Source: Isohypsibius dastychi (Eukaryota > Tardigrada > Eutardigrada > Parachela > Isohypsibiidae). From it: a stretch of 10,983 bases of DNA. Location of the stretch: contig JAQIWT010001391.1 of the NCBI GenBank assembly GCA_034696485.1, positions 1 through 10,983 of the forward strand, read 5' to 3'. Shown here in pieces: positions 1-7,241 of the stretch. A model generated the notes under the pieces. That model made no database searches and was not told the origin of the DNA. It saw only the letters and a program-made list of their open reading frames with translations. Within the stretch, counting starts at the first letter, position 1. Every line of letters begins with the position of its first letter. The position numbers were made by a program, and so were the translations under genes.

Positions 1-19
1 ATTCCAGGATACTACTCAC

Positions 20-879
20 CAAAAATGAATTCGCATGTATGTTGGTCATATGGCCAATCATGAGCGCTCATATTGCATAAAACAGAAAGACTGGCAGCCG
101 GCATCCAGACCACTTCCGCGTATGTGTAGACCATGGCCATCGTCGGTGCATAAAGATCCCGATGAGTAGGAACATAGCTAGACACCAAAGTCGACATAAA
201 TTGTTGTAAAACAGCGATCGAGCAAAAGATATTTAAATGCAACTTCCAATATAAGAAATTTTATGTTCAAAATGAGTTTATAATTCCAACAACAAACATG
301 ACTGCGCAATTGGCCGAACAAAGTCTTACCTGTTGAGCAGAGTTACATCTGGTGTGTAGATATCCTCTTGATTGAAAGGGAGGAAGATAATGTTGGCATT
401 GGCTGAAGAGTTCCATCGCAGTCGCGGATCAAACCTTGACGATAAATATATTGGACAACCAAGAAAAGTTTGTGTTTGTTAGTTTTTGTACCATTCCAAG
501 TTGATCCAAGCGCTAACGGTCAGCCGATTTTTCCGAATGTCCTTCAAATCAACAAAGCGTGCTTAGAATACATTCTGATTTTGACTACGTTTATATTTAC
601 CACTTCCTGAATTCCGGTCAGCAACATCTCAATGCGAACATCCAAAACTTGGGTGGAATTATAAGTTGGGATGACCGCCTTTTCATAATTCTTCAACAGC
701 TGCTCCCTCAGATCTTTCTCAATCTTCGCCCTTCCTCCACCTGGAAAAAGTCGAAGCTTGAAAATAAAATCATGAAGTTGAGCTTTCAACGCACCTGAAC
801 CAGGTCCGCCTTGACTCGTGCAAAAAACAAAACAGCTGAAAATAAGGATGAGCTGAAAGATCTGGAGATTGACAGACAT
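20..879 (-). CDS. Cys-loop ligand-gated ion channel subunit A (nicotinic-receptor-like), N-terminal part, cut by window edge
   Basis: Encodes the signal peptide and most of the extracellular domain of a pentameric ligand-gated channel subunit. Exons on the minus strand: 879-601 (possibly split as 879-795 and 740-601), 541-492, 434-330 and 177-20. A donor (GTGAGT) at 19 leads out of the window, so the membrane part is missing. The ATG at 877-879 opens a hydrophobic signal peptide ending near CTSQG. Family marks follow in order: LLKNYEKAVIPTYNSTQVLD (first helix and beta 1), DIRKNRLTVSAWINLEW, FDPRLRW, a PDVTLLN segment, and a Cys-loop with exactly 13 residues between its cysteines around WPYD. 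The usual loop A Trp (W-x-P-D) reads Tyr-Thr-Pro-Asp. Intron positions and phases match the neighbouring paralogue 362 nt upstream, so the two look like a tandem duplication. Family assignment is secure; ligand and ion selectivity cannot be read. Confidence 0.88.
741..794 (-). other. Candidate 54-nt stop-free intron in LGIC-A exon 1
   Basis: On the minus strand a GTGCGT donor follows CAG at 795, and a TTTTTCCAG acceptor ends at 741. The stretch is 54 nt, a multiple of three, with no in-frame stop, so it reads either as an intron or as 18 residues between the signal peptide and the first receptor helix. Its length fits the other introns in the window (mostly 49 to 80 nt), which favours splicing. 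Both isoforms keep frame. Confidence 0.55.
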
Positions 880-1241
880 TTTGCTGAAATCCTGCTGTCT
901 GTCTGGCGGTGTGGCTGTTTGCGTTAGGAACCAACTAACTTTCAGGGGAGTGAAAAGACAATCCGAATCGAAACGGAATTGATTATCAAGATCAGATTAC
1001 ATCCAGCCAGAAAACACATTCAAGCCCTCATGTCTACAGCATAGCAAGCTGCAGAATTCGAATAACCAACATTAGCTGACAATGGAAAAGGTCACCATTA
1101 AAAGCGAATTGAAAAGGAGAGTAATATTAACATACCGTAGCTGCAATCAATTTGGCACCAAGGATAAAATTTTGTCGTAAAATTGTTAAAAATAATAAAG
1201 GCATTTCGTTGATAAAGAAAGTAGATTTTAACAGTCTGGTT
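880..1241. other. Intergenic region between LGIC-B 3' end and LGIC-A start
   Basis: This 362-nt gap must hold the 3' UTR of LGIC-B and the promoter of LGIC-A. I see no further coding exon, and no AATAAA on the minus strand downstream of the LGIC-B stop. On the minus strand the sequence GATTTCAG ends 4 nt before the LGIC-A ATG, which looks like a splice acceptor (5' UTR intron or trans-splice site). Nothing else is recognisable. Confidence 0.5.
884..891 (-). promoter_or_regulatory. Possible splice or spliced-leader acceptor just before LGIC-A ATG
   Basis: Read on the minus strand the sequence is GATTTCAG followed by CAAA and then the ATG at 879. A TTTCAG that close to a start codon is typical of trans-splice acceptors in animals that use spliced leaders, but it could equally be a 5' UTR intron acceptor or chance. 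No upstream partner donor can be assigned with confidence. Confidence 0.3.
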
Positions 1242-2945
1242 TCATTCAACATAAGTGACTAAAATATCCACAAGACATCCGATGCAATAAACGGGAAGAA
1301 ATATTCTGGTTCTCAAGACGTCAGCCAACGCTTCCCAGTCTCCAGTTCGGTCATCAAATTCGCTTTCGTCCAGTTCATCCACTTCCTGAAGCGGATCCAA
1401 CGACACTGCGCTCATAAAAATCTCAGCACTCCGCTCTGACGTGCCTTCTTCGTGGTCCAGATTTTTCATTCTTTGCTTCGGTAGAAATTTTCCAAGTTTG
1501 CTGGGCAGTTGACCTGCGTTCCTTCTCAGAAGCTCCAGCAGCTCACAAACAATCAGCGCTATCAATACCAGCAGTGGAAACCCAAACACGATCCGGACTG
1601 AAAAAATCAATCATAAATCAGTCTCATTTTTTCGAAGTAAAAAATGGTCAGTCAATCAAAAAGTTAATGCACTTGAATGTATTCAAAGCCTTTGTTTTTT
1701 TCCAGTGATGATTACCTGCTTTCAGATGAACTGTTACCGGTGCGACCATATAAAAACATATCCCAACTGCTGCCGCAAACAAGAGTTCCATAGCCCCCAA
1801 CATAATCCGCAGGGAATGATTTCCAACAAGCACAATTATTCCTGAAGTAAGCAGAAACGCAAGAGGAATATAGTATAACACGACAAACTCCATTGGTGGG
1901 TTTCGCCGTAATTTCAAACGGAAACGGATATTTTCGTGTGGAATGTTTCGATAAAAACCGGATCTTACGACTGTCGAATTCAAAACAGTCCATCGCGACG
2001 AATTGAGTCCAAGAAACTCTATCGATGAAGAAGATGGAGTCAATGCGTTTTTCTTCGTTGAAAGATCTCCTACAAACAAAGTTTTCAAATTTTTTCTTCA
2101 ACCATCTTTTTTCTGAGTAATTTGATGTACCTAAAACAAATTCGCAGTCATGCTCGTCATATGGCCATTTTTCCGCTGTAGGACCATGAACAGAACAGTA
2201 AACAGAAAGGTCACCGGTTATTGTCCAACTTAATGTAGAGTCATTCAGCGCCAACAAGGTAGATCCACCGACAACCGAAGACAGGACACTCGAGTTTCCA
2301 AACCTAGCCAGGAGTTTGAGTTCCACCGGATATGAGTGGGTAATTCTAATTCAGTTCAGCCAAACCTGTTGAGCAGATATGGTCTTTGTATCATGTTGAT
2401 ATCCGTTGCATTGAGGGGGAGTTGCGTAAGATTTCCGGCAGTAAAATGATTCCATTTTATTTGGGGATCAATCCTGAACAAATCTCATGAATGTTCCAGC
2501 CCAAAAAAGTTGACTCACTAACCATTTTAAAATAAGAGAACCTGTTGCATCTAACCGGTTTTTTTCCACATCCTGGAAAGCAATCTCTGTATCCCGTTCA
2601 CACTAGAATAGCTGAAGTTTCGGTCTTAATGAATCTGGTCAAAACCTACGAGATCCTTGATTTCTCCCAAACGCAACGCGACTGTCACGTTCTTCGTATC
2701 AGAAAAATTTCCGGATCGCAGACCAAATTTCTCGTAATCTCCCATCAGCTCCTTTATCAAGTTTTTCTCCTGGGCGTTTAGTTCTACGAAAAAGCAAACG
2801 TAGCTCAAAAATATGGCGTTCAAAATTCAGCAGATTTCTAAGCCTTACCCCTATCCTTTGTAGTCTCAATAACGGTCAGTCGGCAAAAGATGAACAAGAA
2901 TGCAGAAAAACCCCACAAAAACTTCGGCTTGAAAAACGGTAACAT
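1242..2945 (-). CDS. Cys-loop ligand-gated ion channel subunit B (nicotinic-receptor-like, divergent), complete
   Basis: Seven exons on the minus strand: 2945-2849, 2783-2650, 2572-2523, 2473-2366, 2303-2131, 2069-1716 and 1597-1242, giving 423 aa. All introns are GT..AG and in phase. The order is: signal peptide (residues 1-22, beginning MLPFFKPKFLWGF); first helix NLIKELMGDYEKF; DVEKNRLDATGSLILKW; IDPQIKW; Cys-loop C166 to C183 around WPYDEHD; M1 about 249-270; M2 about 273-298; M3 about 306-328; an acidic cytoplasmic loop; and M4 about 403-421 after a conserved DWEALADVLRTR. Departures from nicotinic receptors are plain. The Cys-loop has 16 intervening residues instead of 13. There is no loop A Trp and no loop B Trp (Gly-Asp-Leu-Ser follows the Cys-loop). 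There are no vicinal cysteines in loop C, and no Gly-Glu-Lys before M2. It is a Cys-loop superfamily protein, probably a subunit of a heteromer or a non-canonical receptor; agonist and selectivity are unknown. Confidence 0.88.
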
Positions 2946-3262
2946 TTTCCAAGCATAATCTCTTTTTATCAAGTCAACACTTCGACCGTGACTAGTATGG
3001 AAAAATGGCAAATACGTAACTTTCGAGGAAGCAAGTCCATGTGAGCCATATTCATCAACTATTTCAATCTACGTATTAATCACAGTCATATCGAAACACG
3101 ATGACAGCTCAGCTGATCAATCATCGCTATTTTTCTGGAATCAAAACCGTGGACCAATATAAAGAAATCACAGTACAAAATGGCAATAAAAAGCCTAAAT
3201 CGAAATATTTCGCTTTCTCTTGGAATATAAAAAATCTGAACTATAGAACAACTCAAATACCC
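2946..3262. other. Intergenic region between VPS39 3' end and LGIC-B start
   Basis: This 317-nt gap carries the VPS39 3' UTR and the LGIC-B promoter. I see no coding exon and no AATAAA on the minus strand. A palindromic TCAGCTGA (containing an E-box-type CAGCTG) lies at 3109-3116, and an A/T-rich TATAAAG-like run lies near 3160. Neither can be assigned a role from sequence. An open stretch of 66 codons here on the plus strand looks like noise. Confidence 0.45.
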
Positions 3263-6200
3263 TCACCGCCTGCCCGTGGTGCCGCACGCATAATGGCGTA
3301 AAGTCTTTGCTGGGGATCGAATAAACGCGCTGCAAAAGAAGATACTTCGTTAGCTGGAATTCCAAAATTTCTAGGAAACAAAAAACTTACGTGTTCTTTC
3401 CAATCCTTCTCTTACAAATTTCACACGTATCATCTTCCGTTACCACAAAACTTTCTCCTTCATATTTGATTCGCTGGTTTTGCACTTGCAAATATTCGGA
3501 ATGATGTAGACTTTTCATCAGCTCGACCTGTCGCCTTTTCGAAGTCAGAACCTGAAGCGCTGTAATCAGGAAATCGGCGAGTTCTTTCACTGCCACAGTT
3601 TTTGGAACGAGTTCCATTCCTTTCGCATAATCAATCCGGCCGCTATATTTTCGGAGAATTCTCAAAGCTTCCTCAAGGCGTTTTTCGGTTGTTGGGAGAT
3701 CGTTCAGCAAAACACCCAAAGTACTGGCTTCCGGTGGTTTCACGTAGGTTTTGAATAGGAGATAAAACACCTGAGCAGAATCCGGGTTCGTGGCGTCGTA
3801 AAATTGTTCACAAAATCTGAAAAAGAAATTCATTGAACAGCTACTGCTATTGTATTAGCTAGATTGACAACATCAACATTCTCTGACCTTTCTGCCTGCG
3901 TGTCGGCTTTCAAAACGTGAACATACAGTCCAATTGCTTGTTCAAACCGTCCCATCCGGCCGAGAACCAAAGCTCTTTCTTCGAACATGCCTGAAATTAC
4001 AAACGGAAAATGTATTTAATCACGCGAAAAAATATTTTCTTATAAATATCTCTTTATGACTACAGTAAATTCCGTTTTTGAAAATTATTCTTGTTGAGTG
4101 TAGTGTACTTTGAATTGAGTTGACTTACAGTCCAAAGGAAGCTGAGTCAGCAACAAAGCCGGAACGTAATATTCCGACCAACCCAGAAAAGTCTGGAGTT
4201 TTTGGCGCAGCGGTGCGATAACATTCGGGTCTTCTTGGTTTCTGATTGCCCCAGATACTCTTGTAATATAGGCTTCACCGAGAACGGTGTGGAAATTATC
4301 CGTCGTGTCGCCCCACACATGAATGACATGCTCCAAGTAGGGGACTACCAGTTCCGGTCCATACCGCTTGATATATTCGAACACTTTGTCACGCGGTATT
4401 TGCTCGGTATCGTGTAGATCGTTGATGAAAATCTGAAAAAAACTAATGCTTGTAAACTCAGAACACCTTAAGAAATTCATAATTATCTAATTCATAATTA
4501 TAATTATCATAACTACTGAGAAATAAATCTAAAATCTAAAATCGTTGGAAATATAACATTACCCATGCTAAGATAACAGAATGGTTAGCTGAATTATCTT
4601 ACGTTATGTTATGCATGTATGATAATATCACTATCCAAAATATAAGAATTAAAAAAAGGGCGAAAACACATTCATTACCATCCCCTGCCAAAACCGTGAA
4701 CCTTATGTCAACAACAAACATTGTCGTTTATTTTATTTTTCTTCTGGTCTTACCTGAAGACCTTCCTCCGGCGATGGTTTGATAACAAATCGAGCATACT
4801 GAAATACCAATTCCAGTTCATCTTTGGCAATTTCTTTCAAATATTCCGCCATTCTCTGGTAACCACTGAGCGGCGACTCAGCCTTTTCGGATTCTTTTCT
4901 CAAAAACTCCAAAGCTGAATAAAACACAAATGAAACAGAGTCATACAGGCAAGCTTCCAAAACCCTGTACCGCTTTTGTGGAGCCCTTGACTTTTATATA
5001 GAATGATCAGCTCGTGAAAGCGCTTCTCTTTCCGTAAACATCGCTCGCTTTCTTCAAAGTTACAATGATTATCCGCCAGACGCAGTAAATGACTGACAAG
5101 GGCGGGATTTGTGGCCAGATAACATTTCAGTAAGGTCGTATCGACAATTTGTAATAAATCTTTGTATTTCGTTTCATCTTCCTCCGATTTTCGATCCTGT
5201 CTGCTGAATTCCAATAGCAACTTTTGCCTCCACTGAAACCAAAAAATCTGGTAACCGTGATTGAACTTCCGGTCCATGTGAAAATCACCTCCGTAAGATA
5301 TTCGATCAACGCTGAAATCGCATTTTCCAAAGCTGATCCCGTCAAATCAGGTATTTTACTTGGGTATTTCATGGCATCGCGAGCATTCGGCGGGAGAAAA
5401 TCAGGAAATAATCCAATAACTTGTGGTGGCTCCGTGCCCAGCTGATAAAATAAATCGAAGGCCTTCTTGAATTCTTTGTCACAAAATAACTGGAAAGCAT
5501 ATAAGCTCCGAATTCGCTGGAGTAATTCGCCTTTCAATAACTCGTCAGCTTCCGAATATTTCTACAAGAAAGAACATAATCCCAAAAACAACAGTTTTTG
5601 TTAAAACTCAAAATTACCGCAATATTTTCGGCAAGCTGGAACTGCTTAGCGGAAATGAGGTGATCGATCAATTTCGTCGTGCTCGCTGTCCGTATTGCCC
5701 AGATGGCATTTGCTGATGCGATAAACATAACCCCCCGATTCTGGGTATCACAGATGATTTTAGCTTTCGCAATCTCAACTCGCTGAACCGCCTCGCTATC
5801 TTTTCCGGGTGGGTCATACGGCCGGATTTCAACATGATGCGGGAAAAGCGCGACAAGAAATGGTGCGTCCTGGGCTATTTGGCCTGGAATTCCAGACCAT
5901 TTCACAGGTTCTTTTCCGATGCTTCCATCCTGATTGGCGAACACAACCTTATCGTCAAGACCAAAGGCTATTCTGCCATCCGGAAGTGGGATGATTTTTG
6001 GGTCCTGATTCCGGTCAATGAAGAACAGTTTCGAAAAATCACCGCTGAGCTGAAAACAAGGATGTCAATTAGCTTTCATTACGTTAGAAAACCAGAACAC
6101 TCGTAATTACCAACGCACCTTCATCTTCTGATATTCACCGCCAACATTGATGAAAAGGCCATCGTTCACCCAGACTACGGCTTTTGGTGTTTCCGGAACG

Positions 6201-6937
6201 GCGAGTTTGAAATTTACAGCCTCCTCGAATTTTCTATCGTCTCCTTTCAAATGGAAAATCTGTTGAGCCAAGTGGTGAGAAAACGGCGAATTTGTTTTTG
6301 AAGATTTTTTGTACCTGGAGTCTTTGGCGAACAACCACACACATTGTGACCTTCGTCTTGAATTTCGAAGGATCCTTGAATAAATTCAGCGCGAACATGG
6401 CGGCCCCTTTTGTTCTTGTAAGAGTTTCGAGGACGGGAAAACTGCCCTGATCCGATGCACTAAGGTCATGGACGCTGATTACGGAATCTGACAGCGAAAT
6501 CAAAATCTGAAAATCTTTGATCACGGCCAACTAGGAAAAAAACCGATTGTCTCATTTTCGGTGCAGAAACTCGATTCTCAGTCAAAGCACACCTGGGTAA
6601 CAGGCTTCCGGGAGAAGTTTCTGCTGGATTTCACCAGCGATAGTACGGCCTCTTCGATTCCCTCTGGAAAACGTAACAGGTGAAGATTCATCCGACTTAG
6701 AACGCAATGGTTCAAAATACCTTTATTGTATTCCCCCTTGAATTCGTACTTGTACATGAGGAGATGGCCTTCTTTGGTACCAATGAATAAGAACTCATCT
6801 GCAAAACTCTTTCCGTAAATAAATGACAAAAACAGGAATTTTACCGAAAATATGCCAACATTACCGTATGTGGATAAAGACTCGATCACAAGCGGAAGCT
6901 TTGGCAAAACATTCACAAGATTGTATATGTCCAACAT
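3263..6937 (-). CDS. VPS39: Vam6/Vps39-like protein, HOPS complex subunit
   Basis: Tethering subunit of the HOPS complex. In known members it binds Rab7 (Ypt7 in yeast) and drives fusion of late endosomes, autophagosomes and lysosomes. Twelve exons on the minus strand: 6937-6865, 6798-6593, 6530-6315, 6259-6119, 6049-5618, 5561-5289, 5232-4971, 4914-4754, 4432-4129, 3990-3888, 3816-3391 and 3329-3263. Together they give 887 aa, essentially the human length, with all phases consistent. The N-terminal half is the CNH/beta-propeller (EFLFIGTKEGHLLMY near residue 26). The middle matches the Vps39 domain (LLQIVDTTLLKCYL, then HCNFEESERCL and HELIILYKSQGLHKSALEFL). A clathrin-repeat-like region (PYLEHVIHVWGDT) follows. 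The C-terminus has the Vps39-type zinc motif with C855, C858, H878 and C881 (CEICKRRIGKN, then HYAC). The start at 6937 puts PKLPLVI at the same distance from Met as in human VPS39. Resemblance is to VPS39 rather than the paralogue TGFBRAP1. Confidence 0.95.
4474..4501. repeat. 13-nt direct repeat in VPS39 intron 8
   Basis: The sequence aattcataattat occurs at 4474-4486 and again at 4489-4501, separated by two bases, and is followed by ATAATTAT palindromes. It looks like a small AT-rich slippage duplication. Confidence 0.7.
4569..4601. repeat. 8-nt inverted repeat in VPS39 intron 8
   Basis: Arms TAAGATAA (4569-4576) and TTATCTTA (4594-4601) are perfect reverse complements around a 17-nt loop. 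They could form a hairpin or be the ends of a decayed small element; no target-site duplication is evident. Confidence 0.6.
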
Positions 6938-7070
6938 TTTTTCCGCCGAGCAACATATAGGAGAGTGCAAACGGTTCTGCAACGAGACTTTCAACTAAGT
7001 TTTTGGCTGATTTTGCGAAAGAAACCGTAAAATGAAGGCGAAAAAACAACAACACCCCCACAAATGCGTG

Positions 7071-7087
7071 TAGCTGGTAGCTGGTAG
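7071..7087. repeat. Tandem 7-mer repeat in the VPS39/DUS4L intergenic region
   Basis: TAGCTGG is repeated head to tail at 7071-7077 and 7078-7084, followed by TAG. Too short to be a satellite; it could be a paired factor site or slippage. Confidence 0.6.
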
Positions 7088-7134
7088 GTGTACTGTAAGT
7101 CTGGTTTGGAGTTGGTACCCCTTAACAGTTCTGC

Positions 7135-7239
7135 ATGGTCGTTTTCAAATGGTCCAAAAAGCTCGGTCGGTTTCGCAACCAATTTTCTGGTTGTCTCCAG
7201 CAACTTCCTGGAGGAAGTATCGGAAGCTTACCGGTTTGA
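7135..7239 (+). other. Possible upstream ORF of DUS4L
   Basis: An ATG at 7135 opens 34 codons in a different frame from DUS4L and stops with TGA at 7237-7239, two bases before the ATG at 7242. If the transcript begins upstream of 7135 this could limit translation. If the CTCCAG at 7200 is used as an acceptor the frame is removed. No evidence of translation can be seen. Confidence 0.25.
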
Positions 7240-7241
7240 CA

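Larger units (their letters stand above)
4433..4753 (-). other. Long, AT-rich intron 8 of VPS39
   Basis: At 321 nt this intron is two to six times longer than any other in the window. Its donor is GTAAGA and its acceptor TTTTTTTCAG. It holds a 13-nt direct repeat (4474-4486 and 4489-4501), a run of short AT palindromes, and an 8-nt perfect inverted repeat further in. It may be an expanded or insertion-derived intron. No coding potential is visible. Confidence 0.7.
6938..7241. promoter_or_regulatory. Shared divergent promoter region of VPS39 and DUS4L
   Basis: The two start codons face away from each other across 304 nt, so both promoters must lie here. No TATA box stands out. A tandem 7-mer TAGCTGG occurs at 7071-7084 with a partial third copy. 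A pyrimidine-rich stretch ending in CTCCAG at 7200 could be a splice acceptor in the DUS4L 5' UTR. An out-of-frame ATG at 7135 opens a 34-codon reading frame that stops at 7239, just before the chosen DUS4L start. Confidence 0.6.

Noticed and set aside
2518-2523. Alternative GTGAGT donor at 2518 for LGIC-B exon 3
   Set aside because: It looks stronger than GTTAGT but breaks the phase needed to join the next exon; the donor after 2523 restores the conserved Trp codon.
2626-2823. ATG at 2823 as the start of LGIC-B
   Set aside because: It gives a weak signal sequence. Splicing an upstream exon (2945-2849) to the acceptor at 2784 keeps frame and supplies a proper signal peptide, so the ATG at 2823 falls in an intron. 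The alternative cannot be fully excluded.
3101-3301. 66-codon open frame on the plus strand
   Set aside because: It overlaps the last VPS39 exon antisense, has no recognisable domain, and low-complexity codon use suggests chance.
5834-6106. 90-codon plus-strand open frame
   Set aside because: It is antisense to VPS39 exon 5, which encodes a conserved propeller segment.
6938-6994. ATG at 6994 as the start of VPS39
   Set aside because: It would add 19 residues not expected in the family; the ATG at 6937 gives the same N-terminal length as human VPS39.
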